From the NCBI RefSeq assembly GCF_004664715.2, contig NC_051066.1, forward strand, positions 77,599,147-77,663,146: DNA of 64,000 bases, given 5' to 3'. The stretch comes from Peromyscus leucopus (taxonomy: Eukaryota > Chordata > Mammalia > Rodentia > Cricetidae). Within the stretch, counting starts at the first letter, position 1; every line of letters starts with the position of its first letter. Shown in pieces: positions 50,945 through 61,095 of the stretch. The notes beneath the pieces were generated by a model, which was not told the DNA's origin, searched no databases, and saw only the letters and a program-made list of their open reading frames with translations. The translations under genes and the position numbers were made by a program.

Positions 50945-51320
50945 AGGAAACCTGGTGTGGTGGTATATCACTGTAATCCCAGCAATTGGGGGGTAGAGGT
51001 AGGATAATCAAGAGTTCTAGGCCTGGGGAAATGACTCAGGGGTTAAAATATTTATACCACATGTATAAAGACTGGAGATCAGATCCCCAGAACCCACATA
51101 AAATGTTGGTGGGCATAGTGGTTCACCTGAAACCCCAGAGCAAGTTGGCTAGCAAGGCTAGCCATATTGGAGAACTTTGGGTTTGATTTAAAGACCCTGC
51201 CTCAATGAATGAGGTAGAAGAGCCATCAGGGATGACCTTGACATCAACCTCAGGCTTCCAAATATATGTCCACTCCTGCATGTTTTTTCTATACACATGC
51301 AAACAAAACAAAACAAAAAA
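50945..51320 (+). repeat. B1 fragment plus tRNA-derived SINE
   Basis: A truncated B1 left end (50948-51010, 'ctggtgtggtggtatatcactgtaatcccagc') runs into a tRNA-derived SINE ('cctggggaaatgactcagg', 'cagatccccagaacccac', 'gaccctgcctcaatgaatgagg', 'cttgacatcaacctcagg'). It ends in an AAAAC tail next to the LTR. Confidence 0.65.
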
Positions 51321-51328
51321 AGGAACAT

Positions 51329-51718
51329 TGCTGTGGGATGTTCTGTATGGCAAATATGTTGCTCTGATTGGTCAATAAATAAAACCTCATTGGCCAGTGG
51401 CTAGGCAGGAAGTATAGGCGGGACTAACAGAGAAGAAAAAAAAAGAACAGGAAGGTAGAGAGAGTCACTGCCAGCCACCACCAGGACAAGCAGCATGTGA
51501 AGATGCTGGTAAGCCATGAGCCACGTGGCAAGGTATAGATTTATGGAAATGGATTAATTTAAGCTATAAGAACAGTTAGCAAGAAGCCTGCCACAGCCAT
51601 ACAGTTCGTATGCAATATAAGTCTCTGTGTTTACTTGGTTGGGTCTGAGCAGCTGTGGGACTGGCGGGTGGCAAAGATTTGTCCTGACTGTGGGCAAGGC
51701 AAGAAAACTCAAGCTACA
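51329..51718 (+). mobile_element. Solo LTR of a mys/mysTR-like endogenous retrovirus
   Basis: A 390 bp element with TG...CA ends (tgctgtgggatg ... aagctaca). It is bounded by a perfect 6 bp target duplication, gaacat, at 51323-51328 and 51719-51724. 'gattggtcaataaataaaacc' looks like a CCAAT/TATA or poly(A)-signal region, and 'aagtctctgtgtttacttgg' fits an R/U5 region. No internal retroviral genes or second LTR are present, so it formed by LTR-LTR recombination. I recall this LTR type from cricetid genomes (mys family). That attribution is from memory. Confidence 0.85.
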
Positions 51719-51839
51719 GAACATGACTCCAGCCACCTCAGAAACCTCTGACTTCTTCCATATTACTCAGACAGACATCCAGACAATCACTATCTGCTCC
51801 TCTCCACTTCCCAGACCCTTCACATCAGAGACTGTGGGT

Positions 51840-54687
51840 TCCATTTCTTATGACCTTTTAATGTTTTCCAGTACACTTGCAGTTGGGTAATATACACATC
51901 ATGCTTTCCTCATTATTATTGGTCAGTCAATAAATATACAAAAACCAGAGAAAGGAAGGGTGGTTTCTGAAAAATCAAAGGAACAAAAGCAAAAGTCATT
52001 GTATATACATAAGGCTATGACTGAAAAGTCACTACAGAAGATTCCCACAAACACATAGTATGTAAGAGTGGTTGATTCCTGTTCTTAACATTTTACTTTT
52101 CCAAAGAAGGTGGCTCTTTCTTCTACTTTGTTACAACAGTCTTGAATGGATGTTAGCTCTAAAACCAGTTCTTGGTGTTATGGATGTCAATGTAAAGCTT
52201 TTTTTTTTTTTTTAAAGGATCTGAAAACATCTATCTTATCTAGCCAGAACCTGCAAAATACAGATGTGAAGGTATCTCTTGCCTCATTTGATTTTTACCC
52301 AAGGCTAATTGAAAGAAAGCCTTCAGGATACAGGAGAGACTTACAATCGCTGATAAAAATGGCATCTGAAGTGTTCATGTTACTTTATAAAAATCACTAA
52401 ATGCCTGCCCCTTATTTGTATTAACAAGCTCCCAGTTCAATGACTCAGCCTGTATCACTTAGCAAGTCATTGGTAGGAATAACACAAAGTCAAATTATGC
52501 TCCCAGAACCATAACCACCTTGGCAAGCAATTTCCTATCCTAACCCAACTGGTGGTCATGTCTAGAATGGGTAGAGAATCATCTCTGGCCCTGAGACTTA
52601 TATGATTTCCTTGTACCTCCAAAGGGTATCTAGGGATCAAGGAGAGCTTGGAAGAGCCCGTTTATATCCAATCCTAGAATGGCTTGCTGCATACAGGTTA
52701 AAGAGCCCCAGTGAGCCTGTTGTGGGTGTGGTAGGCCAGGACAGCTATAAGGACAGGGGACATTCTAACACCAGTGGAGAAAAACAAAGAATCACCTAAT
52801 GTCTATTTCAACTGGAAAAGAAAAAAAGAAAACTAGGCATCTAAATACAGAACTGACTAATAACATTTACAGAGGAAGAAAAAGGAAGTTCATGGAAGTC
52901 ATGGCATTGGGGGAGAGGCGATCAGGGAAAAAGGGAGTCTGAAAAGTGTGTAGGAAGAACTGAGGCTGGGAATGAGTGTTGAAAAGGCTGTGCATAGGAA
53001 GAGCTGAGCTGGGAATGAGTATGGAAAGTCTGTGCATCTCTTTTAAATAAAGCCTGAGTCCACTCTTGATAGAAACTCAAATCTGAGTTAGGCAGAGATT
53101 TTTCTCTTGTTTATTTTTTTATTTGAAAAAAATATTAAACATATAAATTTAGTCAACAGTAACATCATGGGAGCCTTAGGAAGGAAGTCTCATTTTACAG
53201 GAAGCCTTACTTTATAGATTTAATTTTTTCTACAAGTGACCTGGGAAGATCCAGGAGCAATGGGACATTCTGGCAGATGGATAAATGCCACAAAACACTT
53301 ACCCATTATGTAAAAAAAAAAAAAAAAAAAATACACGAGGCTGGAGGGTAATGCCATTCTCCCTTTGCTAAATTATAAAGCTGCTTATCCGGTGATAAGA
53401 TTCCAGCAGTGGGTAGCCCTGTGGCTTTTGGGGGGATTCCCAAGCAAATCATTCTGAGTGCCAACTGGTTTGTGAAAATGTCAACAAATGCATCCATGGA
53501 AATAGTGGGATGGGTTGTATACCACACCCTCCTTATGCCAATTTACTGCTCACTGTCTACACTTGAGTTTCTGTTGGCTTCTCCTTTTGTTATAAGGAGT
53601 CACAGGTCCTCACCATACTCTTGTGTGAAATCACTATAGGATCAGCTTCTCTGAAATATGACCCTAAAAACTGTCGTACATAGAAACTTAATGTCCCCTT
53701 TAAGAAAGAGAAAAGGGTGGCTACCAACGCACAGAAGGGACTGAATCTTTCCTCCTCACAATTTCGATTCCAGAGTAGGAGAGAAACTCTTTTGATAACC
53801 CTGGATACAAAACAGTGTTTCCTTCCTTGATCTTCTATGAGATTCCGCTGGGTGAATCTGAGTCTGGCACAGGTGCTCTAGCCAGGTTTAGGAGGACCAT
53901 TCTAGGGTCATCCTGATACACCATGAGGACTCAAGACTCGTGGTTCAGAAACTGAAGGACCACAGTGCAATAGGTCAAGATGGAAGATGGACAGGTGTTT
54001 ATTATGAATCAACTTAAACCCTGTTATGCTTCTGACAAAGTAAACTAAAAAAAAAAAGTCATACTGAACAAAGGACCTCCAGGGTTTGATATTTCAAAAA
54101 CAAAGATAAATAGCTTACTATAGATAAATAGCATCACCCTTGGGGGAATCTCTCAGAAGCATCTGAAAATTTTCCAGTAGAGAGGGGAATCTATAAAAAG
54201 GATGTGTAACCAGTACACCTGATCTCCCACCCCACTGGAAAGCAATGCCCAAGGACTGGACTGCTGGAGAGGAAATATGGACCCATTCAAATTTCCTCCC
54301 AGAGATCAATTCCTCTAAGCCCTGTGGAAAGTCCCTAGCTGGTGGCTGTTACCTGGGACTTAGGGTAGGGAAAAGGTTCAATAGGGACCAAGAATATGCA
54401 TTTGCTGGAAGCCATCCAGAGCATACCCTGGGGATGCAAGACCTCTAGGAAGGAACTGGAAAAGTCAAATTCTTAGTGGAGTGTTCTTTGGGCCCTCATT
54501 TCAGAAAGCAATGCTGTTTTGAAAAATTGGAACGGACTTTTAAAAAAGTAAAAGGAATAGAAAATTTTAAGCTAAAACTATCCCCAATAAAAAACAATCA
54601 GTAGCACATTGCATCTGTTAAGGGTCCCAGCTCCCAGTGATGACATGTCTTCAATTTTGGTGTCTTTCCAAGTTAATGGTGTCGGCA
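51840..54687 (-). other. Cd44: Cd44 3' untranslated region (about 2.85 kb)
   Basis: On the - strand this runs from the stop at 54688 to an inferred cleavage site about 15-20 bases past ATTAAA (51857-51862). Parts are recognisable relative to the human CD44 3' UTR as I remember it, notably the last 100 bases ('gtatatttattgac', 'aataataatgaggaaagcatgat' on the - strand) and the stretch near the coding end. A second hexamer (ATAATAAA near 54000) could give a shorter form. A T-run on the - strand (53311-53330) interrupts it. Open frames inside look like chance. Confidence 0.8.
51857..51862 (-). terminator. Cd44: Cd44 distal poly(A) signal ATTAAA
   Basis: TTTAAT on the + strand is ATTAAA on the - strand. 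It lies at the place where the conserved 3' UTR end occurs in human CD44, which also uses ATTAAA as I recall. The solo LTR begins about 120 bases beyond the likely cleavage site. Confidence 0.65.
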
Positions 54688-54892
54688 CTACACCCCGATC
54701 TTCATGTCCACATTCTGCAGATTCCGGGTCTCATCAGCAGTCATACACTGGTCTGGAGTCTCTGATGGTTCCTTGTTCACCAAATGCACCATTTCCTGAG
54801 ACTTGCTGGCCTCCCCATTGAGCTCGCTTGGTTTCCTGTCCTCCACCTTCCCATTGCCACTGTTGATCACCAGCTTCTTCTTCTGCCCACAT
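54688..54892 (-). CDS. Cd44: Cd44 terminal coding exon, long cytoplasmic tail
   Basis: CD44 is the type I membrane receptor for hyaluronan. This exon encodes its intracellular tail, which links it to ERM proteins, ankyrin and merlin. The acceptor is cag at 54895-54893 on the - strand. The first base completes an Arg codon, and 67 codons and a stop follow. The sequence starts [14 protein letters not shown], with a palmitoylatable Cys and a basic ERM-binding cluster. It continues [20 protein letters not shown], which includes the known tail phosphorylation serines, and ends [11 protein letters not shown] with stop TAG at 54690-54688. KIGV is the reported PDZ-like C-terminus. The length equals the standard long tail. 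The ATG upstream at 54933 is intronic and not a start. Confidence 0.97.
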
Positions 54893-55072
54893 CTGTTGAT
54901 TTTTAAAAACATCATCTGAGAAAAGGTGCACAATCAATCAACCCACCAACCGTCATCATCATGACTGACACCACTGGGGATCGTCAGGACAATTTAACAT
55001 TGTCTTCCCATGCGCTAAGCACTGAGCATGGTGCCTTTTCTACTTGGCCTTCCTAACTCTTGACACCAGCAT

Positions 55073-55228
55073 TTATTTGTTTGTTTGTCTGGAGACAGGG
55101 TTTCTCTATGTACTACTGTCCTATCCTGGAACTCCCTCTGGAGACCAGGCTGGTCTTGAACTCACAGAGATCTGCCTGCTTCTGCCTCCTAGGTGCTGGA
55201 ATTAAAGATGTGTGCCACCACTGCCCAG
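55073..55228 (-). repeat. B1 SINE (minus strand)
   Basis: A B1 complement: 'gagacagggtttctctatg', 'gagaccaggctggtcttgaac', 'tcacagagatctgcctgc', 'gtgctggaattaaagatgtgtgcc'. Confidence 0.88.
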
Positions 55229-55356
55229 GTGACACCAGCACTTCTTAAAGTGAGGTCCCTAGTCTAGCAGCAGAAGCACCTGGGGACTTCTCAAACATGG
55301 AAATTACTGAAGAAGAAATCAGAAAGCAGTGGGACCCAGGATCTGGAGTTTAACAG
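55229..55356 (+). repeat. MER5-like hAT DNA transposon relic
   Basis: The segment 'gcacttcttaaagtgaggtccctagtctagcagcagaagcacctggggacttctcaaacatgg' and later 'tgggacccaggatctgga' follow the MER5A/B consensus as I remember it. The B1 copy lies immediately before it. Confidence 0.6.
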
Positions 55357-55583
55357 ACTATAATTGCAGTTACTCTGGAGGCTGAGACAGGAGGGTCACA
55401 AGTTCAAGGCCTTCCTGGACTACAAAATGAGTTCAAGACCAACTGGGATAACTCAATGAAACCCAGTCATATAGTAGGAAGGCAAAGAGGTCTGGGGATA
55501 TATAGCTCAGTGGTAGAGTACTTGCCTAGCATGCGTGATGCTCTAGGTTCAGTCCATGGTACTGGATCAAAAAACAAACCACC
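55357..55583 (+). repeat. B1-like segment followed by an ID element
   Basis: The B1-like part ('aattgcagttactctggaggctgagacaggagg') runs to about 55485. An ID (tRNA-Ala/BC1-type) element follows with 'ggggatatatagctcagtgg', 'agagtacttgcctagcatgc' and B-box 'ggttcagtcc', then an A-rich tail. The A-box 'tagctcagtgg' and the B-box are well kept. Confidence 0.75.
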
Positions 55584-56379
55584 ACACTGTGGAGGCTTCT
55601 GCTACAGGCAGCTTTGAGAATCAGGACTCTAGAAACCCAAAGCTATTATTCCACCCCAACCCCTTTATAGTTGAAGACATTCTTGGAGGTCTGAAAATGC
55701 AACAGTCTTTCTAAGTTAGTCAACAAGCAAAGAGTCAGTATTCAAATCTTGATCCGTCTGACTATGGAGTCCGGATTCTCCTTCCTCCGTACTGTGCAGT
55801 GCAAATGTTTGCCTCTGAAGCATTAACGTTCCGCGGCCTCAGATAAACTATGACGACTACGATCATAAATCATTTTGATCTGTGTATTCAAGAAAGTTCC
55901 GCTACTTCCTCTTTCTGCCAACACCTCATTGCCTTGTCAGTATTATTACAACATGTACAGAGAGTAAGAAACCAACACTGTTCCAGAAGGATAAGGCCAT
56001 ATTGATTTTTCCCCCTAAGGTTGGTTAACTATCTCATAGTCCTGATATAAGACATTTAATACCAACGTAAGGAAAACCATTTGTTGCCACTCTAAGGTTT
56101 CTTAGTAGTGTTACTCAAGATTCTCAGTCAGGAGAAGGACTTCTATGGAAAAGTATGACTCTGACCTTGCCCTTGTGATTCTGATTAGCACAGCCTGGCC
56201 CCACACAGCCTGATTCAAAGCTTCCTCTTTGTTGTAACCGGGTCACTGCTGTGCATAGAGCAGTTAGATTAGGCTAATGGAAGCAAAGTTTTATAGCTTC
56301 CCAACTATGGCGAGGGAAAATAGATGAGCGCTTATTAAATGTGTGGTCAATTCCAGGTAAAGTACAAGTCATTTGCTAT

Positions 56380-56525
56380 AACCCTTATTAAAGCGGCTAT
56401 CTGTCCCATTGTGCAGCAGTGGGGACTGAGGTCCAGAGCACTCGAAGGGCTTGCTTGAGGTCACAGAAGAAGTAAGAATGACAGAGTCCATGTTCAAATG
56501 TTGGGCTTCGGACTGAAAAGGCTGG
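56380..56525 (+). repeat. MIR SINE relic
   Basis: The segment 'ggggactgaggtccagagcactcgaagggcttgcttgaggtcacag...aatgacagagtccatgttcaaatg' follows the MIR core. Confidence 0.6.
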
Positions 56526-58204
56526 GCTCTGGCTGGCCCTGCCAGGGCCAAAGACTTGGAAACAGAGTGAAGTTGGAACACTTCTCTGTGCTGCTGGATA
56601 TTTCGTGGTCTAGAGTCAAGACGTCTATTATTTGTGATCACGGGCTCTTCCCTGTAAGACTGCCAAGGCCATAAACTTTAATCTCCTGTTTAGGGAAGTG
56701 GAAAATATACTGCCTCAACAGGAAGCAGATCCTGTATCTTCCTGCATAGGTGTGGGGAAGGGTGAATGGAAAGATGTTCCAAGTGTGAAACAAATGGATG
56801 AGGGCTGGGCACGTAGATGAGGTCCAGCAGGGTCATGTGAAGGGCTTCAGAAGGCTCCATATTGAGATCTTAAAGCTATGTGACCGGAAGCTCATTTGAC
56901 TTCTCTGAACCTCAGTTTATGCCCTGTGAGGACTATCAGCCTCACAGGATGGGGACAAGTACTTCAAACAGAGGGAACTCAATAGTGAGTCTACTGTTGT
57001 TATTTACTGCTTTATGAATAATGTGCGTTGAACAAAACAAAGCCTGGGATAATCAGGAGAGAACCTGGACTATAGCAAGCATTCAGGAAGTGCTGGCTGT
57101 GGTGTGCTTGTTAATAGGATGAAAACCATGTGGTAGTAATTCTAGTGGTTTCTTCAGCTTCATTCACTGTAACCACCCTGACAGGGATGACGACATCCTA
57201 TAGAGACCTTTGTGCCCCTCCTTTTGGCTATCAGACTGTTGGAACAAGGGACCCCAAGAAATTAGAATTTCCCTAAGAATCTCATGCTTGGGGAAGAAAA
57301 AGGCTAAATCTTGGGGTCAGCCTTGTCTTTGGGATAGAGATTTCACATCGTTCTTAGAAGCTGTAACACCTGCTGTGCAGGACAGCCTGGAGCCAAGACA
57401 ATGCTGGGTCAAGGGTGAGTGGGATCATGTCTTCACCAAAGTCACTTAGCTGTCCATACCTCTTGCCCTCTGTTTAAACCTTAACCTCAGGTCTGAACTC
57501 TGAAGATGGACAGGGGGCAGGCGCATGTGGGGGGAGGATGGCTTTATTTGTTCCTCTTCCCAATGTTGACTACCTCTCCTTTCCCTGCTTTTCACTTTGT
57601 TTCTAAACAACAATCTTGCCTGAGGGGGAAACTTCTTACTTCTGCGGTAGAATGAGTCTAAAGTGGCTATGGTTGTAGATTAGACAGTGGACATGGAGAC
57701 GGCCATCCCTGGAGGATGTCTCATGGATGGCATTAGGATGCAGAACCAGTTCAGGCAGGCACAGATCAGAAAGATCACAAGGAGCTTGAGTGCTGTAGAA
57801 CACAAGGCAAAGCTTGCCAAATCATGGAGGCTTGTTACTAAGGAGAGGTTCCTGAAGAAGACCATTATCCTCATGAAGAGAAGGCTGACGAGGCTGGTTC
57901 TGCACAGCCAGCACAGAATCTTTCAAGAGCAGTCCTGAGTTCGGAAGCCTTCTTTGGCAAGGTCCCGTGGCTTTTCTCCTCTCTAGACACATCATGGAAA
58001 TTCTTCAAGGGGATGGCACCTAAAGGCTGCTGCTATTGGGCCCCATCCAATATCTACAAACCTAACTGAATCCTGATGCAACTTGCCCTTACAGGGAGCA
58101 GAGAAAGTACAGAAAGCTGTAATTCAAGGGCCCTGGTATGGATCATGTTAGTGGTGGGAAAAGTTAAGAAAATTGTGAAACAACCCCCACCATCAGTATC
58201 TTTC

Positions 58205-58352
58205 CTAAAAAATGGTTTTGTTTATTATTTTATGTGCATGAGTGCTTTGCCTGTGTGTATGTAAGTGTACCACATATGTGCCCGGTGCCTGCAGAGTACA
58301 AAGGTCCAGAGCCAGTGCTCATAACTGCTAAGCCACCTCTCTGATCCCCCTC
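58205..58352 (-). repeat. B2/B3-type SINE, internally deleted (minus strand)
   Basis: The complement begins 'tggttttgtttattattttatgtgcatgagtgctttgcctg' and ends 'cataactgctaagccacctctctgatccccc'. The middle is shortened relative to a full element. Confidence 0.65.
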
Positions 58353-58477
58353 CCCATCAGCACCTTTAAGATGCTGTGATTCTCGGTGAACTTTGCCATG
58401 GACCTTGGGTGTTAGTATCTGTGGCTGATGCTTTGAGCACCAAGGATGTCCTCGATAGCAGCTGGATAGCATTGGTA

Positions 58478-58866
58478 GGGTGTGTGTGTGTGTGTACAGG
58501 TGTGTGTGTGTAGGTCTGTTGTATGCATGTGTGTGTGTGTGTACAGGTGTGTGTACAGGTGTGTGTATGTGTGTGTGTGCATATATCTGTGTGTTGTGTG
58601 TGCACAGGTGTGCACATGAGTGTGGAGGCCAATGGTCGATGATGTTGGGTGTCTTCCTGAGTCACTGAACCTGGAGCTTACCAATTTGGCTAGACTGACT
58701 GTCTAGCAAGCTCCAGGGAGAGACTCTTGAATCTGCTTCCCCAGTGCTGGAATTGTTGGCTCCCACACTACAAGCAGCTTTTAGTGTAGGTTCTGGGGGC
58801 ATGAAGCTCAGGCCCTCACTTGTGCTCAGCAATACATTATTAACTGAGCCATCTTCCCAGCTATCA
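58478..58866 (-). repeat. tRNA-derived rodent SINE (minus strand) with TG-rich tail
   Basis: Interrupted TG repeats (58478-58615) are followed by the body complement ('ggaggccaatggtcgatgatgttgggtgtcttcctgag', 'tttggctagactgactgtctagcaagctcc') and head complement ('aactgagccatcttcccagc'). Confidence 0.75.
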
Positions 58867-61016
58867 GTAGGTCTGAGGCCCCAGCACATTTAAGCCTCAA
58901 GACTATTTTAAGGAAGAGACAAGGTCTTCATTTTCTCTTCATTCCTCATCAGGGCTAACAGCCATAGAAGCCTGCAAAGGATGCTGTTAATAAATGAATC
59001 CCCTCTGGAGGCCTCATTTTCCACCCAACTTTCTTTGATGAAAATAGGGTTCCATATCTCTCTTAAATGCAGTGCTCAAAGCAGAAAGGCTCTTGCCTCC
59101 TAACAGGATTAGAGATGGGCTATTAGCTTTAGGAAGACAACACACATTATAGGCCTGTGCGGCCGTTAACCACCCTTCAGCAGTGTGGCAAATCTGTTTT
59201 CAATTATCAAATCAGGACACAGTAATTTATGGCTTCCATGAAGCTGCTTTCCCGGTGAGAAGCTGGTTTAGCCAGATTCTGCCTGTCCCTGTTTGCCTGT
59301 TGCTAGGGTGATGACTGGCCTGGAGACAAGAGGAGGAGAGGCCAGAAGGAGACAGGGAACCCCGTGGGATAAGATGCCACAATGTGCAGACTCTAACTGC
59401 TCTCAGGGACAGCTGATATACTTGGGGAGGGCCGCCCACATCAACAGCATCGGGGACATCTCCATGGTGACATCTGCAAAGCTTATGGACTGTATATGTG
59501 ATACAGCTAGGGTTTGGAATCAAAGGCTGATTCCAAACAAAAGGAAATTCATATTTAATTGATCAAAAATAATCCAAGAGAAAACAAGCAAGCCAAGAGG
59601 AAGAATAAAACCTCTTTGAAGGGCTTCCCAACTTACATATTTAAGTTGAACTAAAATAAACCTGTTCCTATCTAGTTATAGGAGCCCAGAGGAGATCTCT
59701 TAGATTTCCCCCAGTTTTGGTTCTGTATGTGGTCAGTGCTCATGACTAATATTTTTGTTATGCTCTCGAAGTATGTGGGTAGCAATGCTGTGACTTGAGT
59801 GAGCACTTTAATTAGCTCCAAGCACAGTGAAATAGCATTACTTGGTTTCTGCAGATGTTGAGAAAGCCTACAAAGACTGTGCTGGGCACTGGAAATAGTT
59901 GCTTATTGCTTCTCAACAACAACGAAGTGTACAATTCTTTCCAGACTTCTCAGAATCTGAGGTATTTGGAGGGAGGCTCTAAGATGATTTAGAGACACTG
60001 CAAAGGCAAGCCAGGTTAGCAAAAAGACTAACCTTTCATGAGGCAATCACAAAGGGTATTTACAAAAGCTTAATGTCTGCAGCAGACACTTGGAGAAAAA
60101 TACAATGATTCTTTCAAGTGTCTGGGAAAGAATGTAGACTTAGATTTTATTTGGAGTATCCGGATTAAAGTTCACATCTCCTGTTGCTAGAGTAACTATG
60201 GTTCTGCATTGCACCTTGGGTAGCATTCCAGTGGGAGGCTAGTCATAAATTAATTAAATATATACATTACTTAAATAACTTTCCGAATTCTGACCTTTGT
60301 TAAGGTGGAGGAGAGGGCCTTCAGGGTTGTGAGGAGCCCATTTGCCCGTTCTGTGGTGCTGAACATACTCTCTTGCCTAGGAAATTTCATCATTGCTTCA
60401 TAGACCTCACTGTGATAAAGATTTTCCTAGGCAACGCCCTGAATCCCTTCAACTGAAACTTTCAGAAAACACAAAATAACATCCTTATAGAGAAACAAAC
60501 AACAAAACAAACAGAAGACCCATGCCAAGTTTAGGCAAAGATTCTAGAAGGTTCTATAAGCTTTCAGTGGTCAAAGGAAGAAGACCAATTCTTAATTTGT
60601 TATACAGCATTTTGTGAATCATGAAGGAACTTAGTAAATGCTTGTCTAATGAGCCAATGGCTGAATATATACTTTATATGACTTCCCAGTGACATATTTC
60701 ATAATTTTATCAGATAGTCACCATAGGGTTTAACCACGGAAAATTGAAGATCAGTAGGATTCAACCACTGTTTCAAAGGAGGGACTGTGGTGTTTTATTT
60801 CTCTGAAGAATGGGGCAGAGAAAGGCTTCTTAAGCTATGATATGTACAGGACTCCCCAGGATCTAGTTAAAGTACAAGCTCTGATGTAGGAAGTCTGGCC
60901 AGAAACCCTGTATGTCTAACAAGCCCTAGGGTGCCAAAGGCTATAATCAGAGCACAGATGGAAAGCCCAAGTTACAGCTCCCCTCCAAGTGGAAAGCTGA
61001 AGAGGCTCTCTCTTAC

Positions 61017-61095
61017 CTTCTCCTACTGTTGACAGCAATGCAGACAGCAAGAATCAGAGCCAGTGCCAGGAGGGATGCCAGGATGATGAGCCATT
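61017..61095 (-). CDS. Cd44: Cd44 transmembrane exon
   Basis: A 79 bp exon with acceptor cag (61098-61096) and donor gtaaga (from 61016 down) on the - strand. It encodes the end of the stem and the single membrane span: the split Glu codon, then [20 protein letters not shown] and VNSRR, and two bases of the next Arg. The hydrophobic stretch of about 21 residues has a membrane-proximal Cys known to be palmitoylated. The following Arg cluster is the stop-transfer and start of the ERM-binding site. The phase joins exactly to the exon ending at 54892 and the one at 63095. Confidence 0.97.

Larger units (their letters stand above)
54893..61016 (-). other. Cd44: Cd44 intron between the transmembrane and tail exons
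   Basis: A 6.1 kb intron with gt (61016-61015) and ag ends on the - strand. In other mammals an alternative short-tail exon lies in this interval, and I could not identify it here. The intron holds B1, MER5-like, B1-ID, MIR (56380-56520, 56900-56960), B2-like and TG-rich SINE copies. The stretch 57130-58200 has an 83-codon + frame (57687-57938) that I do not recognise, and 58880-61010 shows nothing beyond unique sequence. Confidence 0.85.

Noticed and set aside
54734..54937. Minus-strand frame beginning [11 protein letters not shown] over the Cd44 tail exon
   Set aside because: It is a shifted shadow of the real Cd44 tail frame, which matches the known protein and splice phase.
55490..55570. 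tRNA-Ala-like gene
   Set aside because: The A and B boxes are those of an ID SINE with an A-rich tail. The cloverleaf is not complete, so it is not called as a tRNA.
57687..57938. 83-codon basic open frame (MDMETAIPGG start) in the Cd44 intron
   Set aside because: I considered it as a retrocopy. No poly(A) tail or target duplication is visible and no parent gene is recognised.
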